A stretch of 22,179 bases of DNA from NCBI GenBank assembly GCA_964486145.1, contig CAZAMT010000033.1:1-22179 (forward strand). Reading direction: 5' to 3'. Below the pieces are notes generated by a model. The model did not search any database, was not told the origin of the DNA, and saw only the letters and a program-made list of their open reading frames with translations. This DNA comes from CAZAMT01 sp964486145 (GTDB lineage: Bacteria; Bacteroidota; Bacteroidia; Bacteroidales; JAAAOM01). Of the stretch, positions 7,499 through 16,401 are shown piece after piece. The position numbers and the translations under genes were made by a program. Each line of letters starts with the position of its first letter. The first letter of the stretch is position 1.

Positions 7499-9703
7499 AT
7501 GATGAAGTTCTGCTATACATTACCACTGTTATATTTTTTGCTCTCATTTCAGGGATTTTCACAGGCATTTACCTTTGCCGGACGACAATGCACTTTGCAT
7601 TTGGCAACTTCAGGTGATGCTGTTTTAAGGATAACTGTTTCCGGCAGGGATGATCAATCAATCCAGAATGTAAATGGATACCCGGTACTCGAAGAAATAA
7701 GTTACAAACCGATCATCCTCTCAAAAGAAAATAACATTTTCCAGGGGTCATTGAATAAACTGAATATCAAAGTTCAGGAATCACCGCTAACGATACTCAT
7801 TGAAGATGATCAACAAAAGGTACTTCAGAGAATTCAATTTGATGAAACGGAAGAGCGAATATTTTTTAAACCAGGTGATGCTGGTATCTTTGGTCTTGGC
7901 CAGGAAGGAATGGCTTATAACCGGAAAAACAGCTTTATCAACATGGAACCGGGCACTTTCCCCGGTGAAATTGAACTTTTTGGATCTCGGGTACCCATTC
8001 CGTTTCTTATAAGTCCGGAAGGTTGGGGCTTGTTCATGCACAAACCGTATTATCCTAAATTTGATTTGCGATTACCGTCAGCATCGTTTCTGGTTCAATC
8101 AAACGATTCGCTGTTTGTCGATTTTTTTCTCATTTTCAATGAAGATCCAAAAAAGATTATTTCCGAATATACCAGGCTAACCGGTTCACCACCCCTGCCA
8201 CCCAAATGGAGTATGGGCTACATGCAAAGTCACCGTACCCTGGCAGGACCGGAGGAGGTAATGGAGGTGGCAACAAACCTGAGGAATAAAAAACTCCCAT
8301 GCGATGCACTCATTTATCTGGGCACTGGATATACCCCGTCAGGATGGAACCTTGGACACGGCTCTTTTGAGTTCAATCCGAAAGTATTCCCACAACCTAA
8401 AAAGCAGATAAATCATTTGAAATCCATGCATTTTAAAACCATTTTCCATGTGCTGCGACCACCACAAAATTTACATGGTTCTTTCAACGATATAAAAGTA
8501 TTGCCAGCAGATACCGGGCATATTCAAAATTACTGGAAAAAGCATGAATCGCTTTTAGAATTGGGAATTGATGGTTTTTGGCCTGATATAGGTGATCAAC
8601 TGGCTGTGGATGCGAAGTTGGCACGTCACCGAATGTATTTTAAAGGACCTTTATCAGATCATCCAACCATACGGCCTTTTTCTTTACATCGCACGGGATA
8701 TTCCGGCATGCAGCGGTATGGTGGCTGGATTTGGTCCGGTGATGTTTATTCAACTTGGGAAACCCTGAAAGAGCAGATAGCCTTGGGTATCAACTGGTCA
8801 GTGAGCGGCTCTCCTTTCTGGGGAACGGATATCGGTGGCTTTGTAAGTACCCCCGAATATACCGGAGAGATGTATGTCCGATGGTTCCAGTTTGCCGCGT
8901 TTTGCCCTTCCTTTCGTTCTCACGGACGAAGCTGGCATTTACATACACCGTGGGGATGGAATACAGGAAAGATAGGACATGTTGAAAACAAAAAAGATAC
9001 AAAAGGGGTTGGCCTGCCTCCTGAAGAAGAATTACATAATGAAGATGTGGAGCCCTTATGTCGCAAATACCTGGAGCTACGTTACCGGTTATTACCTTAT
9101 AATTACACCCTTGCCTGGCAGGCACACAAACAGGGACTCCCCATGATGAGAGCAATGTGGCTCTATCACCCTGAAGATGAAAATGCCATTCAGGCTGATG
9201 ACCAGTATTTCTGGGGAGAAAACATCCTGATTGCCCCTGTTTACAAAGAAAAAGCAACATTCAGAACGGTATATTTACCCAAAGGTACGTGGTATGATTA
9301 CTGGACAAAGCGCAAATACAAAGGTAAACAGCTCATTAAGAGGTTTGTTGGACTGGAAGACATGCCAATCTATGTAAAAGCAGGGTCGATAATTCCGATT
9401 GAACCCATCAGGCAATATGTTGATCAGCCTGTGAATGATCCCATGAAAATTTTGATTTATACGGGAGAAAATGGAACATACCAACTCTACGAAGACGACG
9501 GACAAACCCTGGATTATAAAAATGGGGAATATCATCTTACAAATTTTCAATGGGATGATACGAACCGCGTATTAACCATTTCGCCGGCAGATGTAAATGA
9601 TGATTTCAAAAAGGAAAAAAAACAATTGCGAATAATTCTCATTCCGGGATTAGAGGAGAAACAAATTATTTATAAATACAAAGCCCAAACAGTTAAATTT
9701 TAG
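7499..9703 (+). CDS. GH31 family alpha-glycosidase, secreted
   Basis: Family 31 retaining enzymes hydrolyse alpha-linked glucose, xylose, galactose and related sugars. The signal peptide ends at GFSQ (residues 1-22); ATG 7499 and the adjacent ATG 7502 are equivalent choices. An N-terminal beta-sandwich (to about 230, with FGLGQEGMAYNRK) precedes a TIM barrel. The probable nucleophile is Asp363 (GIDGFWPDIGDQ) and the acid/base Asp415 (GWIWSGDVYSTW), followed by the family motif SPFWGTDIGGF. C-terminal beta domains include the YEDDGQTLDY turn typical of the DUF5110-like module. The nucleophile context WPDIGD replaces the familiar WxDMNEP of alpha-glucosidases, so alpha-xylosidase or another specificity is possible. 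It lacks a lipobox and is probably periplasmic. Gaps are 20 bases upstream and 11 downstream. Confidence 0.9.
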   Translation: MMKFCYTLPLLYFLLSFQGFSQAFTFAGRQCTLHLATSGDAVLRITVSGRDDQSIQNVNGYPVLEEISYKPIILSKENNIFQGSLNKLNIKVQESPLTILIEDDQQKVLQRIQFDETEERIFFKPGDAGIFGLGQEGMAYNRKNSFINMEPGTFPGEIELFGSRVPIPFLISPEGWGLFMHKPYYPKFDLRLPSASFLVQSNDSLFVDFFLIFNEDPKKIISEYTRLTGSPPLPPKWSMGYMQSHRTLAGPEEVMEVATNLRNKKLPCDALIYLGTGYTPSGWNLGHGSFEFNPKVFPQPKKQINHLKSMHFKTIFHVLRPPQNLHGSFNDIKVLPADTGHIQNYWKKHESLLELGIDGFWPDIGDQLAVDAKLARHRMYFKGPLSDHPTIRPFSLHRTGYSGMQRYGGWIWSGDVYSTWETLKEQIALGINWSVSGSPFWGTDIGGFVSTPEYTGEMYVRWFQFAAFCPSFRSHGRSWHLHTPWGWNTGKIGHVENKKDTKGVGLPPEEELHNEDVEPLCRKYLELRYRLLPYNYTLAWQAHKQGLPMMRAMWLYHPEDENAIQADDQYFWGENILIAPVYKEKATFRTVYLPKGTWYDYWTKRKYKGKQLIKRFVGLEDMPIYVKAGSIIPIEPIRQYVDQPVNDPMKILIYTGENGTYQLYEDDGQTLDYKNGEYHLTNFQWDDTNRVLTISPADVNDDFKKEKKQLRIILIPGLEEKQIIYKYKAQTVKF

Positions 9704-9714
9704 CTATTTGCACC

Positions 9715-12700
9715 ATGAAATACATGAGCCTTCTTATTTTACTAAGTTATTTTTATTTCTTATCCGGACTTGCCCAGGTGAGTTTAACTGAAGAAGAAAT
9801 GGTTTTGCCAACCTATGTGATGGGGCCTGATGAAAAGCATGCCATTTTCAAAGATTACCGATATCCGGGATCCGTGGTTTTTCGTGGTGACAGGACGGTT
9901 TATCCGTACACCCTTCAGGAGCATTTCACACGAGAAAGAGAGGATATCTCCTACCAGGCAGTATGCCTGGAAAATAAATACCTGCAAACCTGGGTTATAC
10001 CCGATCTCCGGGGTAGGTTACAAGGCGCCATCGATAAACGAAACGGATGGGATTTTATTTATTTCAATGAAGTGATTAAGCCTGCTGACATTGCCATTCG
10101 TAAGGCATGGCTTGCCGGAGGATTAGAATGGAATCATCCCGGAGGCCATGGTTATACACAACTGGAAAAACTAAGCTATATCACCAAAGAATATCCGGAC
10201 GGTTCAAAGTCAGTAATTGTGACTGAGATTGAACCTGTCCGGCATATGAAATGGCAGACTGAAATTAAGCTACATCCGGATAGATTATATGTTGAAACAA
10301 CCTGTAAACTGATAAGTATTGCTCCATATCCTGTACCATTTGCCTCTTCCTTAAATGGAGCCATGCACACCTCTGAAGAACTGGAAGTTATATATCCCAA
10401 AGGGAGCCATTTTACCGGACATGGAAAAAACACCATGTGGCCCTGGCCATTATTTGATGGGAAGACCGATGCCCGTTGGTTTAAGAATTTGAAGCGGACT
10501 TTCTCCGTATTTGTTGAAGGACAGGGATTAAAAGAAGATTACTGGGGATGCTATTCCCATGATGACACCATTGATGCAGGTACCGTTATTGTAGCTGATC
10601 ATCGTTTTGCTCCAGGTAAAAAATATTTCACGTGGGGTTCACATGACAAAGGCAGGATTTGGGATAGCTTGCTAAGTGATCATAACGGGGGATATATCGA
10701 ATTGCAGGTGCAGGCATTTTGGGATAACCTTGGATATGGATATGCATGGCTTCATCCTCAGGAAATAAAAGAATTTACGGTATACTGGTATCCCATTAAA
10801 AATATGGGAGGGTTTGTGAAAGCCACCAGGGATATATGCCTGAATATTCAAAAGGAAACAAAAAAGAATATAACACTATCCATTCAGGCTACAAGACCTA
10901 TCGAAGATGCAAGAATTGCTGTTGTCAATGCCAGAACTAATGAAATAATCTATGAGAAGAATACCAATCTTACCCTCCATAATCCATGGATAGGTGAATT
11001 TAAATTACCAAAAGAAACCGAATATGATTCATTAATTGTAAAAGTTTGGGATGACAATCAACAGCTCATAACATATGAAACAGCTCACAAAAACTATGAA
11101 ACACCCGTAATACCAACTAAACACAGCAATATCGATAGCATGTTATTGGACCAATTATATGCCAGGGGAAAAAGTTTTTACCAGGATCCTTTTTCAACGG
11201 AGGCAGAAATGGTTTATATGGAAATGTTAAAACTGGATTCACTTGAATCAAGGGCCAACAGGGAACTAGGAGTTATTTATTATTTCAGGGGAGATCTCGT
11301 TAGATCAAAAAAATATCTGCAGCAATCTTTAAAGAATGATCATCTGAACGAAGCGTCAAAAACCTTTTTTTACCTTACACTGGTGGCTTTTGAAGGTGGT
11401 AAGCTGAAGGAGGCAAAGGAATATTTGGCTATAGCAGGGAGAAATAAGGAATATGAGGTACTGGCTCCGCTTTGGTTTGGGAAAATTGCATTAAAAGAAA
11501 AAAAATACCATCAGGCAAGTGAATATTTAAAGGAGGCTGCAAAGGCAGGTGCAAACCATCCCGAAGTATTCAATTACCTGGCTTATGCCTGTCGAAAATT
11601 AAATCAAACAATTCAGGCAAAAAAAGCCATACAAAAGTCTCTGCTTTTGGATCCCTTATCCTTTCCTGCAATCCTTGAAAAGTGGCATTTAACTGATAAC
11701 TCTCCACAACAAACTGTGGAAATTCACCGGTTGTTTGACAGGGAAACGAAGACATTTACCGGATCTCATCTTTACATTAACAATGCTCTTTTTTACATGC
11801 AAATTGATGCATGGGAGGATGCAATCATTCTTTTGGAAGAGGGGATTAACCATTTTAATGAAAAACAGGTTGATGTTTATCCCATGATGCATTACTATCT
11901 TGGATATTGTTATCAAAAAACAGATAACTATGAAATTGCTTCCAGTCATTATAATTTAGCTTCTGAGCATTTCCATTCATTTGTTTTCCCTCACCAACGA
12001 TTTTCTGCATATGTATTGGATGCTGCCTTGAATGAAAATCCAAAAGATGCGAATACCTGGTTTTACAAGGGAAATCTTTTGGCGTATTACCGAAATCATG
12101 ACGCAGCAATGAAAGCATGGGAAAAATCACTTCAAATAGATGAAAATATTGTTTTGACCATGCATAACCTGGCAGGGGCTCACTGGTATGTCAACCGGGA
12201 TACAGTAAAAACGCTGAAGCTTCTTGAAAAGGCGTTAACACATGCTCCAAAAGATCAACGCATCATTTTTGAACTGGACCACCTGTACCAGGCATTTAAC
12301 ATGCCATCAAAGCGGGAAAACTTGTTTACAAACCATGAAGCAGTTATTCTACAACATGATGAACTTGTAATACGTTATGCCCGATTTTCCATCGAAACAC
12401 AAAATTACGATAAGGCCATTGAATTGATGGAACAAACCCATTTCTTCCCAAAAGAAATCAATTATGAAAAACCGTATTACCATACCTTGTTTGCCGAAGC
12501 CCATTTTGGTAAAGCAGAGTTCCTGATGGAAACAGGCAATTATAAACAAGCCTTAGTACATATTGAAAAAGGGATGACGTATCCACCAAACCTGCGTGAT
12601 ATCTGGCCTGCCAAACCGGTTTACAATCGGCCATTTTTTATCAAAGGATTGGCATATGACGGGTTGGGGATGAAGAAGAAAGCAAATGAAATGTGGGAAA

Positions 12701-13014
12701 AAACCATGAATGGGTTATCCAGAGAAGGATCAGAAAGCGAGTACTATCGGGCTTTGGCCTGTAAAAAACTTAAGAAACAGGGAGAATCAAAGATTATTCT
12801 TCAGTCACTTGTTGAGTATAACTTAAACAAACTGAAATCAGCGGATGATGTTATGGATAAAGCCATGTCTGAATATCTGATTGGAAAAGCTTTTGTTGAA
12901 CTTAATGAGAAGACAAAAGCTTGTGAATATTTGAACCGGGCATTTCAGGTTAAATCAGATGTTATAATTGATGCACGGGTTGAAGCAACCTATATTCCAA
13001 GAACTGCTTTTTAA
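9715..13014 (+). CDS. Large exported DUF5107 protein with TPR array
   Basis: This is a 1099-residue protein with a Sec signal (MKYMSLLILLSYFYFLSGLA, then QV). Residues about 30-370 match what I know as DUF5107, a galactose-mutarotase-like beta-sandwich: PDLRGRLQGAIDKRNGWDF, then GLEWNHPGGHG around Glu138-Gly146, and LNGAMHTSEELEVIYP. A smaller beta domain (about 370-460) follows. The rest, about 475-1090, is an alpha-helical tetratricopeptide array, visible in units such as AKKAIQKSLLLDP and TWFYKGNLLAYYRNHDAAMKAWEKSL. DUF5107 proteins recur in Bacteroidota glycan loci, but I know of no firmly established reaction. The acidic and histidine residues of the GLEWNHPGGHG segment are candidates for sugar binding or catalysis. 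The TPR array may scaffold the neighbouring enzymes in the periplasm; that is inference. Confidence 0.8.
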   Translation: MKYMSLLILLSYFYFLSGLAQVSLTEEEMVLPTYVMGPDEKHAIFKDYRYPGSVVFRGDRTVYPYTLQEHFTREREDISYQAVCLENKYLQTWVIPDLRGRLQGAIDKRNGWDFIYFNEVIKPADIAIRKAWLAGGLEWNHPGGHGYTQLEKLSYITKEYPDGSKSVIVTEIEPVRHMKWQTEIKLHPDRLYVETTCKLISIAPYPVPFASSLNGAMHTSEELEVIYPKGSHFTGHGKNTMWPWPLFDGKTDARWFKNLKRTFSVFVEGQGLKEDYWGCYSHDDTIDAGTVIVADHRFAPGKKYFTWGSHDKGRIWDSLLSDHNGGYIELQVQAFWDNLGYGYAWLHPQEIKEFTVYWYPIKNMGGFVKATRDICLNIQKETKKNITLSIQATRPIEDARIAVVNARTNEIIYEKNTNLTLHNPWIGEFKLPKETEYDSLIVKVWDDNQQLITYETAHKNYETPVIPTKHSNIDSMLLDQLYARGKSFYQDPFSTEAEMVYMEMLKLDSLESRANRELGVIYYFRGDLVRSKKYLQQSLKNDHLNEASKTFFYLTLVAFEGGKLKEAKEYLAIAGRNKEYEVLAPLWFGKIALKEKKYHQASEYLKEAAKAGANHPEVFNYLAYACRKLNQTIQAKKAIQKSLLLDPLSFPAILEKWHLTDNSPQQTVEIHRLFDRETKTFTGSHLYINNALFYMQIDAWEDAIILLEEGINHFNEKQVDVYPMMHYYLGYCYQKTDNYEIASSHYNLASEHFHSFVFPHQRFSAYVLDAALNENPKDANTWFYKGNLLAYYRNHDAAMKAWEKSLQIDENIVLTMHNLAGAHWYVNRDTVKTLKLLEKALTHAPKDQRIIFELDHLYQAFNMPSKRENLFTNHEAVILQHDELVIRYARFSIETQNYDKAIELMEQTHFFPKEINYEKPYYHTLFAEAHFGKAEFLMETGNYKQALVHIEKGMTYPPNLRDIWPAKPVYNRPFFIKGLAYDGLGMKKKANEMWEKTMNGLSREGSESEYYRALACKKLKKQGESKIILQSLVEYNLNKLKSADDVMDKAMSEYLIGKAFVELNEKTKACEYLNRAFQVKSDVIIDARVEATYIPRTAF

Positions 13015-13022
13015 TATACAAC

Positions 13023-15125
13023 ATGATGATCAAAAAACGAATGTTTATTGGTTTATTTCAATTTCTTTACCTGCTGTTTTCATGTGCAGCGGAAGAACCT
13101 GATTTTGTTTTACCTGGAAACGCCAGTATCGATCAGGAAACCTTTATTTATAAGTCGGTTGATAGCATAAATCTTGAAATGAAGGTTTTTTATCCTGAAA
13201 ATATGATAGCTGGGAAAAACTATCCGGCTATTGTGTTTTTTCATGGCGGTGGATGGCGTTCCGGTGACACCAGACAGTTTGAACCACATGCCAACTATTT
13301 TTCTTCCAGAGGAATGATAGGAATCCTTGCAAATTACAGGGTGAGTGAAAGGCATGGTACTACTCCGTTTGATGCGGTTAAGGATGCAAAATCAGCTATT
13401 CGTTATGTGCGGGAGCATGTAGACAGAATGCAAATAAATAGAAATCAAATCATTGCTGCGGGTGGTTCTGCAGGTGGTCATCTCGCTGCTGCTGCCGGAA
13501 ACATTCAGGGTCTGGAAGAACCGGAAGAAAACCATTCTATAAGTTCAAAACCAAATGCATTGGTGCTTTTCAATCCGGTTTACGATAACGGCCCGCAAGG
13601 CTACGGTTATGAGCGTATTGGCAATCGATATAAAGAAATATCACCCATACACAACATTTCAACCGGTGCACCTCCAACAATTGTTTTTTTTGGAACCGAA
13701 GATGAATTAGTCCCTATGAAGACAGCAAAATTGTATCAAAAAAAAATGCAGGACGCCGGCAGCAGATGTGATCTTTCTTTGTATGAAGGTCAGGGACATG
13801 CCTTTTTCAACTACCAATATCAGAAATATTATACCGAAACGGTTTATCAAACCGATCGTTTTCTGGCTTCATTGGGATATATAAGTGGGCAGCCAACTAT
13901 TGTTAGAGAAGATTTCGATTATTCTTTAAAAAAGGCAACAGAAGTAACCATAAGGAAAGGATTACCAAATTTTTTCAAAAAAATTCAGAATAATCAAACC
14001 GTAAAGGTGGCTTACCTGGGAGGCAGTATTACCCAGCAACCAGGGTGGAGGGTGCATTCCAAGGAATGGATGAAAAACACCTATCCTCAGGCTGAATTTG
14101 AAGAAATTCATGCTTCCATCGGCGGTACGCCCTCCAGATTGGGGGTTTTTCGCCTGGAAAACGATGTGCTGAAACATGATCCTGATCTTTTATTTGTTGA
14201 ATTCGCCGTGAATGATGAAGGGCTGTCCGATAATGAAATTTATAAATCCATGGAAGGCATTGTTAGGAAAACGTGGCGCCATAATCCAAAAACCGACATT
14301 TGTTTTGTATATACAGTTAAACTTTCCATGTTGGAACAGCTTCAAAACGGTTATTTCCCGAGAACGGCCAGCTTAATGGAAGAAATTGCAGAACATTACG
14401 GCATTCCGGGCATTCACTTTGGAGTTGAAATAACCCGTTTACTTGATGATGGGAAAATTATTTTTAAAGGCGAACGACCTGTCAATCCCCAGCAAAAGCC
14501 GATGGTTTTTTCATCAGACGGCGTACATCCGTTCCCCGAAACCGGGCATAAATTATACAATGAAGCCATCATTCGAAGCTTTAAAAAAATGGATGATAAT
14601 GCAGATCCGTGCAATCATTTGCTTAAGGAACCATTCATTGAAAATAATTATGAACATGCCGCATTAATCCCTGTCAATCGTGACATGCTGCAAGGTACCT
14701 GGAGCCATGTGAACGACACAGCCCGCAACTTTGTTAGAAACCTTGATCAAAAAAGTAATTTGCCTGCATTGTGGTATTCAGATGATGCTGGGGACAGACT
14801 GACATATACTTTTACAGGTAAATTGGTTGGCATTTACGATGTCATTGGACCTGATTGCGGAAAAATTATAGTAAAAACAGACGATCAACCTGAAAAAGAA
14901 ATATTGCGTTTCGATAAATACACCGTATATCACCGTTTGTCTTATTTTATCGTGGATGATAACCTGGATCAAAAAACACACACGGTAACAATAACCATAT
15001 CAAATGATTCCGTTGATAAAGCATCAATCCTGATGGAAAACAGACGTGATAAATACAGGGATAACCCGCGAATGTTTGAAGGAAATGCCTGGTATCCGGC
15101 AGCATTAATGGTACTTGAAAAATAG
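13023..15125 (+). CDS. Bimodular esterase lipoprotein: alpha/beta hydrolase plus SGNH hydrolase
   Basis: The lipobox is F-S-C with Cys21 (MMIKKRMFIGLFQFLYLLFS before it); ATG 13023 or 13026 may be used. The first module (about 30-285) is an alpha/beta hydrolase of the carbohydrate-esterase/HSL-like type: oxyanion motif HGGGW (74-78), nucleophile Ser149 (GGSAGG), Asp227 (GTEDELVP) and His259 (GQGHAFF). The second (about 310-530) is a GDSL/SGNH hydrolase: Ser335 (YLGGSIT), block III-like FAVNDEG, and Asp499/His502 (DGVHP). A C-terminal beta-sandwich (about 545-700) includes YTFTGKLVGIYDVIGPDCG. Both catalytic sets look intact. The probable role is removal of acetyl, methyl or aromatic esters from glycans at the cell envelope. 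It lies 8 bases after the DUF5107 gene and 4 bases before another esterase-like gene. Confidence 0.87.
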   Translation: MMIKKRMFIGLFQFLYLLFSCAAEEPDFVLPGNASIDQETFIYKSVDSINLEMKVFYPENMIAGKNYPAIVFFHGGGWRSGDTRQFEPHANYFSSRGMIGILANYRVSERHGTTPFDAVKDAKSAIRYVREHVDRMQINRNQIIAAGGSAGGHLAAAAGNIQGLEEPEENHSISSKPNALVLFNPVYDNGPQGYGYERIGNRYKEISPIHNISTGAPPTIVFFGTEDELVPMKTAKLYQKKMQDAGSRCDLSLYEGQGHAFFNYQYQKYYTETVYQTDRFLASLGYISGQPTIVREDFDYSLKKATEVTIRKGLPNFFKKIQNNQTVKVAYLGGSITQQPGWRVHSKEWMKNTYPQAEFEEIHASIGGTPSRLGVFRLENDVLKHDPDLLFVEFAVNDEGLSDNEIYKSMEGIVRKTWRHNPKTDICFVYTVKLSMLEQLQNGYFPRTASLMEEIAEHYGIPGIHFGVEITRLLDDGKIIFKGERPVNPQQKPMVFSSDGVHPFPETGHKLYNEAIIRSFKKMDDNADPCNHLLKEPFIENNYEHAALIPVNRDMLQGTWSHVNDTARNFVRNLDQKSNLPALWYSDDAGDRLTYTFTGKLVGIYDVIGPDCGKIIVKTDDQPEKEILRFDKYTVYHRLSYFIVDDNLDQKTHTVTITISNDSVDKASILMENRRDKYRDNPRMFEGNAWYPAALMVLEK

Positions 15126-15129
15126 AAAT

Positions 15130-16401
15130 ATGCAGTTGATAAGATTCGTTCATATTGTTTTCCTGCTTAGCGCTCTTTTATTTGGATGTAAATATAAAGA
15201 TGTAATTGATCCACGCGGAGAAATTCCGGAAGAGATACCCTGGGATTTCGAACAACTTCAAAATCCACCTCCCTTTACCTGGGCAGATACAACAGACTCC
15301 ATCTGGTCCTTATACTATGAAGGGGAATTATTTAATCATCAAAAAACAAAAGTATTTGCATATTATGCTTCTCCGTCTACATTGGGTCATGAAACAAATC
15401 GGAAAAATTTTCCGGGAATGGTACTCGTGCATGGTGGCGGCGGAACAGCGTTTGATTTTTGGGTTCATAAATGGGCAAAAAAAGGCTACGCAGCCATTGC
15501 CATGGACTTAAACGGATCTAAACCGGTGCAGCATAATGGTAAAATGCAGCGCAAGTCAATGCCCAACGGTGGACCACCGCAAAACGATACCTACCGGATT
15601 CATCATATTGACAGCAGTTTCCATCAGCAATGGCAGTTTCACGCGGTATCCAACATTATACGGGCACATTCAATCCTTCGTAGTTTCGAAGAAGTTAACA
15701 GAAAAAAAACTGGCATCACAGGGGTGAGTTGGGGTGGCTACCTTACCAACATGGTGGCAGGTATTGATAACCGGTTTGATGTTGCTGTTCCGGTTTATGG
15801 TTGTGGATTTATCCAGGAAGGAAGCTTCTGGACAGACAGAAATTTATTTGACACTTTAACAAACCGCCAAATGAAAAAATGGATCCGCTACTGGGACCCG
15901 GCAAATTATGCAAAACATGCCCCGATGCCCATGCTTTTTATGAATGGGACCAATGATAAATATTACCATCTTGGGATATTTGCCAAAACTTACGAGCTGG
16001 TCGATAACCGAAAACTATGGATTGACGTTAATTTTGAGCACGGACATCGACAGGGCACCCAACCAGAGGAAATATACGCCTTTGTGAATCATCATCTAGC
16101 TGACAGCACGTCCCTTCCAACCCTGTCAAAACCTGAAATTAATGGTGATTCCATTGTGGCTAACCTACATACAGATACCAGAATTATGCAAGCCATGCTT
16201 TACTATACACTTGATAACGAGCATAATACCGGAAGAACCTGGTTTAATCAAGAATGTAAAATTTATGGAAATACGATTCAGACAAAAGTTCCTTCAGAGG
16301 ATTTAAAAATATATTACATCAATGTCACTGATGTTAGGGGATACACCGTTTCCAGTAATCTTGTTTTCACACCATCATTTTCAAAAAATTATTCAAAATG
16401 A
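15130..16401 (+). CDS. Alpha/beta hydrolase lipoprotein, acetyl esterase-like
   Basis: The ATG at 15130 gives MQLIRFVHIVFLLSALLFGC with lipobox Cys20; an in-frame TTG at 15115 lies inside the previous gene and is unlikely. The fold is an alpha/beta hydrolase resembling acetyl-xylan-esterase or dienelactone-hydrolase-type proteins: oxyanion region VLVHGGGGTAFDFW, nucleophile Ser200 (GVSWGGYL), Asp276 (NGTNDKYYH), and His304 or His306 (FEHGHRQG). After about residue 325 an immunoglobulin-like beta domain follows (YYTLDNEHNTGRTWF, YYINVTDVRGYTVSSN), an arrangement also seen in PhoPQ-activated pathogenicity-related proteins. Probable function: de-esterification of the glycan or its oligosaccharides at the envelope. 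Its stop codon overlaps the next ATG by four bases (ATGA), indicating translational coupling. Confidence 0.8.
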   Translation: MQLIRFVHIVFLLSALLFGCKYKDVIDPRGEIPEEIPWDFEQLQNPPPFTWADTTDSIWSLYYEGELFNHQKTKVFAYYASPSTLGHETNRKNFPGMVLVHGGGGTAFDFWVHKWAKKGYAAIAMDLNGSKPVQHNGKMQRKSMPNGGPPQNDTYRIHHIDSSFHQQWQFHAVSNIIRAHSILRSFEEVNRKKTGITGVSWGGYLTNMVAGIDNRFDVAVPVYGCGFIQEGSFWTDRNLFDTLTNRQMKKWIRYWDPANYAKHAPMPMLFMNGTNDKYYHLGIFAKTYELVDNRKLWIDVNFEHGHRQGTQPEEIYAFVNHHLADSTSLPTLSKPEINGDSIVANLHTDTRIMQAMLYYTLDNEHNTGRTWFNQECKIYGNTIQTKVPSEDLKIYYINVTDVRGYTVSSNLVFTPSFSKNYSK

